From: Embleya sp045207785
GTDB lineage: Bacteria > Actinomycetota > Actinomycetes > Streptomycetales > Streptomycetaceae
DNA: 64,000 bases
NCBI RefSeq assembly: GCF_045207785.1
Contig: NZ_CP108776.1
Span: 682,001 to 746,000, forward strand
Reading direction: 5' to 3'
Positions 15,854-24,701 of the stretch are shown piece by piece (positions within the stretch are counted from its first letter, which is position 1; the number at the start of each line of letters is the position of its first letter). Under the pieces are notes generated by a model, which worked only from the letters and a program-made list of their open reading frames with translations, did not search any database and was not told where the DNA came from. A program made the translations under genes and the position numbers.

Positions 15854-17536
15854 CTACTCCGCCGCGTACACCCGCTCCCCCGCCACGAACGTCTCCAGCA
15901 CCCGCGTCGCGCCGATCTCCGCCGTCGGCGCCGCGAACGGGTCGCGGTCGAGGACCACGAGGTCGGCGTGCTTGCCCACGGCGATGCTGCCGGTGTCGTC
16001 GAGGTGGTTCACGTACGCGCTGCCCGCCGTGTACGCCGCGAGCGCCGTGCGCAGGTCGAGGCGCTGCTCCGGGAAGAAGACGGGGGCGTCCTCGCCGAAG
16101 GTCTGGCGATTGACCGCGACGTGGATGCCCTGGAGCGGGTCCGGGCTCGACACCGGCCAGTCGCTGCCCGCGGCCAGCGTCGCGCCGCTGCGGGCCAGGT
16201 CGCCGAACGGGTACTGCCACGCGGCCCGTTCCGCGCCCAGGAACGGGATCGTCAAGGTGTCCATCTGCGGCTCGTGCGCGGCCCACAGCGGCTGCATGTT
16301 CGCGCTCGCGCCCAAGGCCCGGAATCGGGCGACGTCGGCCGGGTGCACCACCTGCAGGTGCGCCAGGTGCGGTCGGGTGTCCCTCCACCCGTTCGCCGCC
16401 CGCATCGCCGCGACCGCGTCCAGCGCCTCCCGGACCGCGCGGTCGCCCAGCGCGTGGAAGTGCACCTGGAAGTCGTGCGCGTCCAGGGCGGTGACGTACG
16501 TGGCCAGCGCCTCGGGGTCGATGAAGCTGATCCCGCTGTTGTCCGACGCGCACCCGCACGAGGTCAGGTAGGGACTCAGCATCGCGGCGGTGAAGTTCTC
16601 CGCGATCCCGTCCTGCATGATCTTGACGGTCGTGCACGAGATCCGCCCGCGCGTGCCCGCCGCCCGCCGCGCGATCAGGTCCTCGATCTGTTCGACGCCG
16701 CGATCGCGCTCCCACCACAGCGAGCCGACCACGCGCGCGGTCAGCAGCCCGCGGTCCACCGCCGTCAGGTACGCCGTCGTCGCGTCGGTGATGTTCGCGT
16801 GCGCGCCGAGCAGCGCGTCCTGCCAGGCCGTGACGCCCAGCGAGTGCAGCAGCTTCTGCGCGCGCAAGAGCCCTTGGAGCTGGTCCTCGGCGGTCACCTT
16901 GGGCAGCAGCCGGCCCACCAGGTCGGCCGCGCCCTCCTGGAGCACGCCGGTCGGCTCGCCGTCCGCGTCGCGCTCGATCCGGCCGTCGGCCGGGTCCGGG
17001 GTGTCGCGCGTGATGCCCGCGAGGCGCAGCGCGAGGCTGTTCGCCCACGCGCCGTGGTGGTCGCGGTTGGGCAGGTACACGGGGCGGTCCGGGACGATCT
17101 CGTCGAGCATCGACCGGTGCGGCAGGCCGCCCGGGAACGCCTCCATCGACCAGCCGCCGCCGGTGATCCACTCGGCGTCCGGGTTGGCGTCGGCGTACGC
17201 GCGCACGGTCTGCCGGTACTCCGCGAGCGTCTCGTGCTCGGACAGGTCGCACTGACCCATCTCGGTGCCGCCACCCACGGGGTGCACGTGCGCGTCCTGG
17301 AAGCCGGGGATCAGCAGCTTGCCGGCGAGGTCCACGACCTCGGTCCGGGCGCCGATCAGCTCGCGGAGCTCGTCGTGCCCGACGGCGACGATCCGCCCGT
17401 CGCGTACCGCCACCGAGGAGGCCCGGCTGCGCGCGGCGTCGACCGTGTACACGGACCCACCGGTGAAGACCACATCGGCGAACCCGGAGGAACCGGCTGC
17501 GGTGGAGGTGGCGGAAGTGGTGGTGGCGGTGCTCAT
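15854..17536 (-). CDS. Amidohydrolase (YtcJ-type amidohydrolase_3 family)
   Basis: The protein has 560 aa. The metal-binding HxH motif is QDAHVHPVGGG, near residue 85. A Lys region reads CTTVKIMQDG, a later His is in VHFHALGDRAV, and LQVVHPADV and AGSDWPVSSPDP supply the last His and Asp. The C-terminal composite strand is ...SIAVGKHADLVVLDRDP. Family members hydrolyse N-acyl or cyclic amides of varied substrates. Its ATG overlaps the permease stop by 4 bp (17533-17536), so the two are translationally coupled. It probably acts on a compound imported by that permease. Confidence 0.92.
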   Translation of the reverse strand: MSTATTTSATSTAAGSSGFADVVFTGGSVYTVDAARSRASSVAVRDGRIVAVGHDELRELIGARTEVVDLAGKLLIPGFQDAHVHPVGGGTEMGQCDLSEHETLAEYRQTVRAYADANPDAEWITGGGWSMEAFPGGLPHRSMLDEIVPDRPVYLPNRDHHGAWANSLALRLAGITRDTPDPADGRIERDADGEPTGVLQEGAADLVGRLLPKVTAEDQLQGLLRAQKLLHSLGVTAWQDALLGAHANITDATTAYLTAVDRGLLTARVVGSLWWERDRGVEQIEDLIARRAAGTRGRISCTTVKIMQDGIAENFTAAMLSPYLTSCGCASDNSGISFIDPEALATYVTALDAHDFQVHFHALGDRAVREALDAVAAMRAANGWRDTRPHLAHLQVVHPADVARFRALGASANMQPLWAAHEPQMDTLTIPFLGAERAAWQYPFGDLARSGATLAAGSDWPVSSPDPLQGIHVAVNRQTFGEDAPVFFPEQRLDLRTALAAYTAGSAYVNHLDDTGSIAVGKHADLVVLDRDPFAAPTAEIGATRVLETFVAGERVYAAE

Positions 17537-19068
17537 ACCCGTCCCTTGAACGCGTTGAAGTCTTCGGTGTCGTTGAAGCGGTCCATCGGGAGCTCGATCG
17601 CGTCGCCGTCGGTGCCCTGACCGGTCACGAAGTACGGCGACTTGCGCACGTACTTCGCGTACGCGGCGAACGCCAGTCCGCTCAGGATCACCGCCATCGG
17701 GACCGAGAACATGAACCAGCCGTTGTCCGGGCTGAGTTCGAAGCTGTCACTCATCGTGAGGTAGTCGTACGCCAGGTAGGCCCCCACCCCGAGCAGCGAG
17801 AGACCGCTCACACCCGGAATCACGACGGCGCGGAAGCCCTCGCGCGGGTCGGTTCGCATGGTCGGCCAAAAGCGCACGGCGCACGCGATCGCGGTGAGGC
17901 CGTAGTAGAACGCCACGATCAGACCGATCGAGTTGACCGCGGCCAGGATCATGTCGTTGAGCTTGGGGATGCCGATCGCGAGCACGGCCGTGCCGGCGGC
18001 GATCGCCATGATCAGCACCGTGCCGATCGCGGGCGAGCCGAAGGTCGGGTGGATCCGGGTCCACACCTTGCCGAGCGTCTGGTCGCGGCCCATCGCCAGC
18101 ATGCCGCGCGCGGTGGGGATGACGCCGGACTGGAGCGACGCGACTGCGGAGAAGATCAGCGCCAGCAGCGGCAGGCTCGCCCACGGGTCGGCGGCGAGGT
18201 GCGCGCCCAGGAAGGTCAGGCCCTGCGGGCCGTTCTCGGCCATCTCGGGGGCGGTCATCACGCGCTGGAAGGCGATCGCGCCGAGCAGGAACATGCCCAG
18301 CATCACGAACAGCGCGATCAGGCCGCCGCGCGCCGAGTCCTCGGGGTTCTTGGTCTCCTCGGTGACGCTGAACGCCGCGTCCCAACCCCAGAAGAAGAAC
18401 ACCGCGAGCACCAGGCCCTGGGCGAAGCCCGACGCCGAGTCGATCTCGAACGGGTTGAACCACGAGAACGAGAACGGCTGGTCGCCGGAGGCGATCGCCC
18501 ACACGCAGAACACCAGCAACACGGCGTACTCGAAGACGAGCAGGTACGTCTGCAGCCGGGTGGCCTGGTGCACGCCGGTGATCGCGAGCACGGTGACCAC
18601 CACGAGGACGACCAGGCCCAGGATCGTGCTCAGCTTGGTCGAGTTCGGGTCGAGGGCGACACCGACGAAGTCGTGCCAACCCGCCTTGTTGGCGAATTGC
18701 AGCAGCACCGAGCCGGTGATCGCGCTGGTGTATGCGAGGAAGATGATCGAGCCCGCGAGGGCGACCCAGCCGGTCAGGAAGCCGGACCACGGGCCGATCG
18801 ACTTGCCGACCCACACGTAGCCGCTGCCGCAGTTCTGCTCGACCCGGTTCAGCCGGGCGTAGGCGCCGGCGATGCCGAGCATCGGCAGGAAGGCGATCAG
18901 GATGATCGCGGGCGTGGCCAGCCCGACGGTGGCGGCCAGGCTGCCCATGCCGACGCCGATGCTCGTGGTGGCGGCGGTGCTCGACGCGGCGACCGCGATG
19001 CCGTCGATGACGCCGAGCGACTTGCGCAGCTCGGGCGGGTGGTCGTCCCGCGGCAGGTTCGTGGACAT
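17533..19068 (-). CDS. APC-superfamily amino acid/amine permease
   Basis: The protein has 511 aa with about 12 hydrophobic segments. The opening GVIDGIAVAASSTAATTSIG and LNRVEQNCGSGYVWVGKSIG, seen around residues 80-100, are typical of APC transporters, as is FFFWGWDAAFSVTEETKNPE. It probably imports an amino acid or amine that the coupled amidohydrolase processes. A TetR gene is divergent, with an inverted repeat in the shared promoter region. Confidence 0.9.
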   Translation of the reverse strand: MSTNLPRDDHPPELRKSLGVIDGIAVAASSTAATTSIGVGMGSLAATVGLATPAIILIAFLPMLGIAGAYARLNRVEQNCGSGYVWVGKSIGPWSGFLTGWVALAGSIIFLAYTSAITGSVLLQFANKAGWHDFVGVALDPNSTKLSTILGLVVLVVVTVLAITGVHQATRLQTYLLVFEYAVLLVFCVWAIASGDQPFSFSWFNPFEIDSASGFAQGLVLAVFFFWGWDAAFSVTEETKNPEDSARGGLIALFVMLGMFLLGAIAFQRVMTAPEMAENGPQGLTFLGAHLAADPWASLPLLALIFSAVASLQSGVIPTARGMLAMGRDQTLGKVWTRIHPTFGSPAIGTVLIMAIAAGTAVLAIGIPKLNDMILAAVNSIGLIVAFYYGLTAIACAVRFWPTMRTDPREGFRAVVIPGVSGLSLLGVGAYLAYDYLTMSDSFELSPDNGWFMFSVPMAVILSGLAFAAYAKYVRKSPYFVTGQGTDGDAIELPMDRFNDTEDFNAFKGRV

Positions 19069-19132
19069 CGGCGCTCCAAGGGAGGCGTGGGCTGACAGTG
19101 GGTGGACGCCGATGAAACAACCTGCGTCAGAA

Positions 19133-19155
19133 TTACGTCAATGGTGTTGACATAA
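19133..19155. promoter_or_regulatory. TetR operator candidate between permease and TetR genes
   Basis: TTACGTCAA (19133-19141) and TTGACATAA (19147-19155) form an inverted repeat with one mismatched pair around a 5-nt centre. On the minus strand it contains TTGACG, a plausible -35 for the permease operon. Confidence 0.6.
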
Positions 19156-19204
19156 GGTGGAGCGGGAAGCCGGGCGGACGAGCGGACGAGCAGTGGAGGA
19201 TCGA

Positions 19205-19888
19205 GTGGATCGCATTGTGGGTGAGCGTCGCCGGCGCCGACCGACCAAGTCGGGTCAGGTTTTGTCCGAGGATGTCATCATCGAGTGTGCGGTACGCCTG
19301 ATCGGACACCACGGGGCGGAGGCCCTGACGATGCGCAAGCTCGGTGCCGCGCTGGGCTGCGACCCGACCGCCGTCTACCGATACTTCCGCGGCACCGACG
19401 ACCTGCTGCTCGCGATCGCCGACTTCCTGATCGGCGAGACGCTGGAGGGCTACGAACCGGGCCCCGACTGGGTCGCTTCGTTGCGCGAGCTGGGCCTGCG
19501 GGTGCGCGCGGGATACCTGCGCCACCCGCGCGTGGCCGCGATCGCGGCTTCCCGGGTGACCCGGCGGCACAACGAGTTCCGGGCCGTGGAGATAGGTGTC
19601 GGGCTGCTGCTCGGGGCGGGCTTCACACCCGTCGAGGCGGTGCGCTACTACCGCGCTTTCATCGACACCGTGCTCGGGCACGCCGCCTTGGAGGCGTCCT
19701 ACGCCGCGCTCGACGTCGACGTGCGCACCGCGGACGACCGGTCGTGGGATGAGACGTACAACACACTGCCGAGCGCCGACTACCCCGCGATCGGCGCGGT
19801 GCGCGGACACCTGGCCGCGGGGATGGCCGGGAGCCCGTTCGAGGATGTCCTCGACCTGTTGCTGGAGTCGCTCGCGCGGCGGGTGTGA
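19205..19888 (+). CDS. TetR-family transcriptional regulator
   Basis: The protein has 227 aa. GTG at 19205 is chosen because GGAGG (19195-19199) is 5 nt upstream. The N-terminal HTH reads TMRKLGAALGCDPTAVYRYF, followed by the TetR_C tail (GYLRHPRVAAIAASRVTRR, RYYRAFIDTVLGHAA). It is divergent from the permease/amidohydrolase operon, which it probably represses. A related TTGAC/GTCAA site follows the gene at 19918. Confidence 0.9.
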   Translation: MDRIVGERRRRRPTKSGQVLSEDVIIECAVRLIGHHGAEALTMRKLGAALGCDPTAVYRYFRGTDDLLLAIADFLIGETLEGYEPGPDWVASLRELGLRVRAGYLRHPRVAAIAASRVTRRHNEFRAVEIGVGLLLGAGFTPVEAVRYYRAFIDTVLGHAALEASYAALDVDVRTADDRSWDETYNTLPSADYPAIGAVRGHLAAGMAGSPFEDVLDLLLESLARRV

Positions 19889-19917
19889 ACAGCGCGAACC
19901 ACGCCTGTGACGAACAT

Positions 19918-19932
19918 TTGACGCTCCGTCAA
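19918..19932. promoter_or_regulatory. Second TTGAC-N5-GTCAA inverted repeat
   Basis: TTGAC (19918-19922) and GTCAA (19928-19932) are spaced by 5 nt, the same spacing as in the site at 19133-19155 but in opposite arm order. It precedes the acyltransferase gene and may extend the TetR regulon or be coincidental. Confidence 0.35.
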
Positions 19933-20035
19933 CAATGCAGGTGGGTACACGCGTCGTGGGGGGTGCCGCAGACTCGATAAGGTGGCCCGTGTCTCCAGAC
20001 CTCACCCACTTCCGACCCACTCCCACGGGGGATCC

Positions 20036-20716
20036 GTGCTGATCGACAAGTTCATGCATGGCGTCGTGGCGCCCACCGCGAGGGCGATCTACCGCCCGCG
20101 CACCGAGGGCCGCGAGAACGTACCGATGACCGGCCCGGTCATCATCGCCAGCAACCACCTGTCGTTCGTTGACAGCGTCGCGATCCCCATCGTCATGCCG
20201 CGCAAGGTGTCGTTCCTCGCCAAGGCCGAATACTTCGACGGCCCCGGGCTCAAGGGCCGCGTCAGCAAGAGCTTCTTCACCGGCATCGGCGCCGTGGCCG
20301 TCCCGCGCGGCACGCACAGCGCCGCCAAGGCAGCCCTGGAAACCGCGCTCGGAGTGCTCGAACGGGGCGACGCGTTCGGCATCTACCCCGAGGGCACCCG
20401 CTCGCGCGACGGCCGGCTGTACCGCGGTCGGACCGGCGTCGCGTGGCTCGCGCTCGCCGCGCGCTGCCCGGTCGTACCGGTCGGGATCATCGGCACGGAC
20501 AAGGTCCAGCCGATCGGCTCGAACATCCCCAAGCTCTCCCCGCGCGCGCTCGCGCGGTTCGGCGAACCGCTCGACTTCTCGCGCCACTACGGGCGGACCG
20601 ACGTCGCACGGGCCCGCCGCGAGATCACCGACGAGATCATGGAAGCGATCCAGAAGCTCTCGGGGCAGGACTACGCGGGCGTGTACAACGAGACGCCGGC
20701 CGGATCCGAGGACTGA
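20036..20716 (+). CDS. 1-acyl-sn-glycerol-3-phosphate acyltransferase (PlsC-type)
   Basis: The protein has 226 aa. GTG at 20036 has a G-run Shine-Dalgarno (20027-20031). Motif I is NHLSFVDS (HX4D), motif III YPEGTRSRDG, and motif IV VVPVGIIGTD. It would acylate lysophosphatidic acid in phospholipid synthesis at the inner membrane face. The size is right for the family. A very strong terminator follows at 20770. Confidence 0.92.
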   Translation: MLIDKFMHGVVAPTARAIYRPRTEGRENVPMTGPVIIASNHLSFVDSVAIPIVMPRKVSFLAKAEYFDGPGLKGRVSKSFFTGIGAVAVPRGTHSAAKAALETALGVLERGDAFGIYPEGTRSRDGRLYRGRTGVAWLALAARCPVVPVGIIGTDKVQPIGSNIPKLSPRALARFGEPLDFSRHYGRTDVARARREITDEIMEAIQKLSGQDYAGVYNETPAGSED

Positions 20717-20769
20717 CTGCCGTCGGCCGCGCCTGCGGCCTGATCATTTTGTGACCGAATGTGTCGACT

Positions 20770-20800
20770 GAAGCCCGGATCGCGTCGCGATCCGGGCTTC
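20770..20800 (+). terminator. Rho-independent terminator after the acyltransferase gene
   Basis: GAAGCCCGGATCGCG (20770-20784) and CGCGATCCGGGCTTC (20786-20800) form a perfect 15-bp stem. The stem is followed by a T-rich tail (TTCGTCCTCATTC). It also serves the convergent minus-strand gene ending at 20882. Confidence 0.88.
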
Positions 20801-20881
20801 TTCGTCCTCATTCGGGCGTATTCGGCGCTCTTCGAACCGGCCCATCGAGTGCGGGTCGACGAAGTGATGGGTACGGCCGGG

Positions 20882-21520
20882 TCAGCGCACTCGGCCGTCC
20901 CAGCTCCACTCCGTTGCCGACACCCGAGCCCGACCGGGCAGCTCGCCCCGGCCCGTGCACCACAACAGGGTGTCGGCCGGGGCGTGCCCCGTCGGGGCGT
21001 TCGGGAACAGCCGGGCCAGTGCGGGCGCGGCGAGCTCGGCCGGTGGTGTCCACGCGATGCCGAGCGCCCGGGTGATGTCGTCCGTGTGCATGAGCAGTTC
21101 GACCACGCTCATCGCGGCGAAGCCTGCGCCGTCGGAGTGCCCCCACGGATGCCACGCGCGAACCTCCGGCGGCGCGTCGCGCACGGTCGAGGCGAGCAGC
21201 GATCCGGCGATCCGGATCCCGTCGAGGCAGGCCCGGATCGGCGCCGCCGCGTCGAGCGACGCGAACAGCGTGATGTAGCGGTCGGTCGGCCGGGCGATCA
21301 GCAGGCCGGCGTAGCCGACGAGGCCGAGGGCCAGGTGGTCGAGGAGCTCCCGACACGAGCGCTCGTCGGCGCCGGGGCCGGTCCGGCGGGACCAGTCCGC
21401 GTCGGCGCCGCCGACGAGGGCTTCGACGGCCGCCTCGGTCGCCGCCGTGACGCGCGCGGGCCACGTGGTCTCGCCCGCCGGCCAAGCCGTTTCGTCTGGG
21501 GCCCTGGTCGCTGTGGTCAC
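20882..21520 (-). CDS. Maleylpyruvate isomerase/DinB-fold (MDMPI-type) protein
   Basis: The protein has 212 aa from a GTG at 21520 that overlaps the upstream stop codon (GTGA). The metal-binding four-helix region reads CRELLDHLALGLVGYAGLLI, with a further His in ELLMHTDDITRALG, the usual MDMPI pattern. Members often use mycothiol or another low-molecular-weight thiol. The specific substrate is unknown. Tight coupling to the imine-reductase-like gene suggests a joint pathway. Confidence 0.82.
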   Translation of the reverse strand: MTTATRAPDETAWPAGETTWPARVTAATEAAVEALVGGADADWSRRTGPGADERSCRELLDHLALGLVGYAGLLIARPTDRYITLFASLDAAAPIRACLDGIRIAGSLLASTVRDAPPEVRAWHPWGHSDGAGFAAMSVVELLMHTDDITRALGIAWTPPAELAAPALARLFPNAPTGHAPADTLLWCTGRGELPGRARVSATEWSWDGRVR

Positions 21521-22383
21521 GGGCGCAGGCCCTCGATCAGGCGGGCGAAGCCGTCCCCGCCGTGGCCGGCTCGGATCGCGCGCTCGGCGTAGCCGCGGTA
21601 CAGCTCCGGCAGCGCGGTGTCCACGCCGCGCGCGTGGGCCGCGTGGACCAGGTGGTCCATCGTCGCGAGGTGCACGTCCAGCGTGGCGTCGTCGGCCGGG
21701 TAGGCGCCGGCGTCGACCTGGCGGGCGTACAGGTCGATGAATCCGGACACGGAGCGGGTCAGCCAGCGGTTGGCGATCGGCGTGAAGTCGGCCGCGCTCA
21801 CGCCGTCCGCGCCGACCACGGCGGTGCCGTGCAGCCAGCCGGTGAACGCCGCCCACATCACCCCGAGCAGGGCAACGTCGTACAGGCTCGCGGCGCCGGC
21901 GTCCGGACCCAGCTCGATCGGGTCGCCGAGCGTGGCCAGCGTCGCGGCGTGCCGGGCGAACGCCTGCGGGTTGCCGCTGTACAGCAGCATCGCGTCCGAC
22001 GAGCCGATCCCGGGCGGGGTGCTCATGATCGCGCCGTCGATGTAGTCGATGCCGAGCTTCTCCGCCCACGCCGCGCTCTCGCGGGCCTGTTCGGGCGAGC
22101 CGGAGCTGAGGTTGACGAGGGTCCGGCCGGCGAGCGCGGCCTCGTCGGCGCCCAGGATCGCCTGGTTCGTGGCGTAGTCCAGGACGCAGACGACGATCAG
22201 CGGGCTCGCCGCGATCGCCTCGGCGACGGTGTCGGCGCGGACCGCGCCCCGGGCGACCAGGTCGTCGGCCTTCCCCGGGGAGCGGTTCCAGACGGTGGTG
22301 GGGTGGCCCGCCGCCCGGAACGCCTCGGCGAGGGCGGTACCCATCATTCCCAGACCGATGACCGTCACGGCTTCGTGGTTCAT
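21517..22383 (-). CDS. NAD(P)-dependent oxidoreductase of the imine reductase / beta-hydroxyacid dehydrogenase group
   Basis: The protein has 288 aa. The Rossmann start is VTVIGLGMMGTALAEAFRAA, followed by TTVWNRSPGKADDLV, which favours NADPH. The central NLSSGSPEQARESAAWA, YIDGAIMSTPPGIG and LYDVALLGVMWAAFTGWLHG resemble bacterial imine reductases more than 3-hydroxyisobutyrate dehydrogenases. The Asp in LYDVALLG occupies the position discussed as a catalytic/selectivity residue in imine reductases. It is divergent from a GlxA-type regulator and coupled to the MDMPI gene. The natural substrate is unknown. Confidence 0.85.
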   Translation of the reverse strand: MNHEAVTVIGLGMMGTALAEAFRAAGHPTTVWNRSPGKADDLVARGAVRADTVAEAIAASPLIVVCVLDYATNQAILGADEAALAGRTLVNLSSGSPEQARESAAWAEKLGIDYIDGAIMSTPPGIGSSDAMLLYSGNPQAFARHAATLATLGDPIELGPDAGAASLYDVALLGVMWAAFTGWLHGTAVVGADGVSAADFTPIANRWLTRSVSGFIDLYARQVDAGAYPADDATLDVHLATMDHLVHAAHARGVDTALPELYRGYAERAIRAGHGGDGFARLIEGLRP

Positions 22384-22384
22384 G

Positions 22385-22411
22385 TTCGTCCTTCGTCCTT
22401 CGTCTTTCGTC
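22385..22411 (-). repeat. 7-bp tandem repeat forming the Shine-Dalgarno region of the imine-reductase-like gene
   Basis: TTCGTCC occurs at 22385 and 22392, then TTCGTCT at 22399 and a partial copy at 22406. Read on the gene strand this is a GGACGAA array directly before the ATG, with AAGGA at a workable ribosome-binding distance. Confidence 0.75.
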
Positions 22412-22542
22412 GTGGAGCTCGCGGCGCTCGTGACGCTCGTTGTAGATCAGTTGTTCGACCGACACGGACAACATTCGCAGCGCCGAAAGCCCGCCGACAG
22501 TGGCAGGAATGCCTACCAGCGCAAAATTCGTGCCACGTGATC

Positions 22543-22548
22543 TAGGCT
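22543..22548 (+). promoter_or_regulatory. -10 element of a probably leaderless GlxA-type gene
   Basis: TAGGCT (TAnnnT) ends 7 nt before the ATG at 22556, and no ribosome-binding site is present. Transcription would begin at or next to the start codon. Confidence 0.5.
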
Positions 22549-22555
22549 GTCCCGC

Positions 22556-23617
22556 ATGAGTCATCGACCCGTCGACGCCCGACCCGCCGGCCCCGGAACC
22601 GTCGCCGTGGCGGTGATCGAGGAGGCCGACATCCCGCCGTGGGACATGTACGAACTCGGGATCTCCTGCGCGGTGTTCGGCACCCCTCAGCCGGAACTGA
22701 CGGACCGCTGGTACGACTTCCGGCTGTGCGCGGAGGGGGCGGCGGCCGGAGCGGGCGGCGGCTCGGGAACAGCCGCGGCGGGCTTCGGTTTCGGGATCCG
22801 CACCCCGTACGGGTGGGACGGGCTGGCCGGCGCGGACACGGTGATCGTGGCTGCGGTACCGCAGGCGTGCGTCGACGAGGACCTCGAACTGCCGGCCGAG
22901 TTCCTGACCGCGCTGCGCGCGGCGGCCGACGCGGGCGCGCGCATGGTGTCGCTGTGTACGGGCGCGTTCGCGCTGGCCGCCGCCGGCATCCTGGACGGCC
23001 GGCGGGCCACCGCGCACTGGGCGCATACCGAGGACCTGGCCCGGCGATACCCGAGCGTGACGGTCGACGACAGCGTCCTGTACGTGGACGACGGCGCGGT
23101 CCTCACCAGCGCCGGCATGACCGCCGGCCTCGACCTGTGCCTGCACATCGTGCGCACCGACCTCGGCGCGCACATCGCGAACCAGCTCGCCCGCAAGATG
23201 GTCGTCCCGGCCCATCGCCCGGGCGGCCAGGCCCAGTTCGTGGACCTGTCGGTCCCGGTGACCGACGACGACGGCCTGGCCCCGGTGCTGGAGTGGGCCG
23301 GCGCCAACCTGGACCGACCGCTCACCGTGGAGGACCTGGCCCGGCAGGCCGGGACGAGCCCGCGCACGTTCTTCCGCCGGCTCCAGGCCGCCACCGGCAC
23401 GACGCCGCTGCAATGGCTGCTCACCCAGCGACTCGCCCGCGCGCAGTCGCTCCTGGAGACCACCGATCTGCCGATCGAGCAGATCGGCGAACGCAGTGGT
23501 CTGGGCACCGCCGCCAACCTGCGCCATCACTTCGCCACCCGCGTGGGCGTGTCCCCGGCCGACTACCGCCGCGCCTTCGCGTCGGCGGCCGGGCGGTCGG
23601 CTTCGGGCCGGACCTGA
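22556..23617 (+). CDS. GlxA-family AraC regulator (DJ-1/PfpI + AraC HTH)
   Basis: The protein has 353 aa. Residues about 15-200 are a DJ-1/PfpI amidase-like domain with MVSLCTGAFALAAAGILDGR (Cys in the nucleophile elbow) and AHWAHTEDLARRYP. Residues about 240-340 carry two AraC HTH motifs: VEDLARQAGTSPRTFFRRLQ and IEQIGERSGLGTAANLRHHF. GlxA-type proteins act as regulators of neighbouring metabolic genes. The divergent oxidoreductase/MDMPI operon is the probable target. Confidence 0.93.
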   Translation: MSHRPVDARPAGPGTVAVAVIEEADIPPWDMYELGISCAVFGTPQPELTDRWYDFRLCAEGAAAGAGGGSGTAAAGFGFGIRTPYGWDGLAGADTVIVAAVPQACVDEDLELPAEFLTALRAAADAGARMVSLCTGAFALAAAGILDGRRATAHWAHTEDLARRYPSVTVDDSVLYVDDGAVLTSAGMTAGLDLCLHIVRTDLGAHIANQLARKMVVPAHRPGGQAQFVDLSVPVTDDDGLAPVLEWAGANLDRPLTVEDLARQAGTSPRTFFRRLQAATGTTPLQWLLTQRLARAQSLLETTDLPIEQIGERSGLGTAANLRHHFATRVGVSPADYRRAFASAAGRSASGRT

Positions 23618-23816
23618 CGGGGACGACGGGGCAACGGGGCAATCGAAGCCGGCGTCGGATCGGCGCAAGGGTGGTGGTGACCGTCATGCGGTGCGGTTCG
23701 GCGCATATGCCTCGCCATCCCTGTCATCATCATCGAGGCCTGAATCAAGGCCCGACCGGCCCGATCCCTGCTCTCGCCGGCGCCGGCGACACAAAGAAGG
23801 ATGAACGGGTGAACCG

Positions 23817-24545
23817 ATGAGCGCGCGCTTCGAGGAGATCGACTGGCGTCCGACCCCGATGGGCGACATCAGCCTGCGGCGTCGACGGGATCCGGCGACG
23901 GGCGACGACGTGTACGAGGTGAAGCTCGGCGACGAGTTCCTGATGTCCAGCCTCTTCACGGCGGGCGAGATCGCGCTCACCCGGCTCGGCCTGGCGGAGC
24001 TCCCGGGTACCGAACTCGACATCGTCGTGGGCGGACTCGGCCTCGGGTACACCGCCCGGGCGGCCCTGGACGACCCGCGCGTGCGCTCGCTGATCGTGGT
24101 CGACGCGCTCGGCGAGGTCATCGACTGGCACCGGCGCGGCCTGGTGCCGCTGGGCGCCGGCCTGGCCTCCGATCCGCGCTGCCGCCTGGTCCAAGGCGAC
24201 TTCTTCGCGATGGTCGGCGATTCCCGCGGCCTGGACCCCGAGGAACCGAACCGGCGCTTCCACGGCATCCTGCTCGACGTCGACCACTCGCCGCGCCATG
24301 TCCTCCACCCGAGCCACGCGGCCCTGTACCGACTCGAGGGCCTGCGCACGCTCGCCGACCGCCTGCACCCCGACGGCGTCTTCGCGCTGTGGTCGAACGA
24401 CCCCCCGGACGAGGAGTTCACCTCGGTACTCGCGCGGGTCTTCCCGGAACCGCAGTCCCACGTCGTCACCTTCGACAACCCGCTCCAGGGCGGAACGGCG
24501 ACCAACACCGTCTACGTGGCCCGAAACCCGGCCGCCGCCGGCTGA
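23817..24545 (+). CDS. Spermidine-synthase-like SAM-fold protein
   Basis: The protein has 242 aa. The nucleotide-binding loop is IVVGGLGLGYTARAAL, the acidic strand VRSLIVVDALGEVIDWH, and the later strand FHGILLDVDHSP. The expected carboxylate pair for polyamine binding is not obvious, so transfer of a different group or a plain methyltransferase role is possible. The start is the ATG at 23817. It converges with another spermidine-synthase-like gene, with a strong terminator between them. Confidence 0.78.
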   Translation: MSARFEEIDWRPTPMGDISLRRRRDPATGDDVYEVKLGDEFLMSSLFTAGEIALTRLGLAELPGTELDIVVGGLGLGYTARAALDDPRVRSLIVVDALGEVIDWHRRGLVPLGAGLASDPRCRLVQGDFFAMVGDSRGLDPEEPNRRFHGILLDVDHSPRHVLHPSHAALYRLEGLRTLADRLHPDGVFALWSNDPPDEEFTSVLARVFPEPQSHVVTFDNPLQGGTATNTVYVARNPAAAG

Positions 24546-24627
24546 GGCGAATCCGGCGAACGCGACGTTCCGCCGGACGACGACCGGGCCCGACCGTCCT
24601 CAAGGCGGCGTGACCCGAACACCCCGG

Positions 24628-24661
24628 CGCGGGACCGGCCCACTCTCGGGCCGGTCCCGCG
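24628..24661. terminator. Bidirectional terminator between the two spermidine-synthase-like genes
   Basis: CGCGGGACCGGCCC (24628-24641) and GGGCCGGTCCCGCG (24648-24661) form a perfect 14-bp stem with a 6-nt loop. Confidence 0.85.
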
Positions 24662-24701
24662 GTGCGTTGTCCGACCGGGACCGAGTGCCGCGCCCGGCGG
24701 G

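Noticed and set aside
15727..16571. Plus-strand frame opposite the amidohydrolase
   Set aside because: Ser/Arg/Ala-rich shadow frame; the minus strand carries all amidohydrolase metal motifs.
20882..23668. A 928-codon open frame on the minus strand across three genes
   Set aside because: Its C-terminal 212 codons are the real MDMPI-type gene; the rest is out of phase with the imine-reductase-like and GlxA genes, which show full family motifs. Long spurious frames are normal at this GC content.
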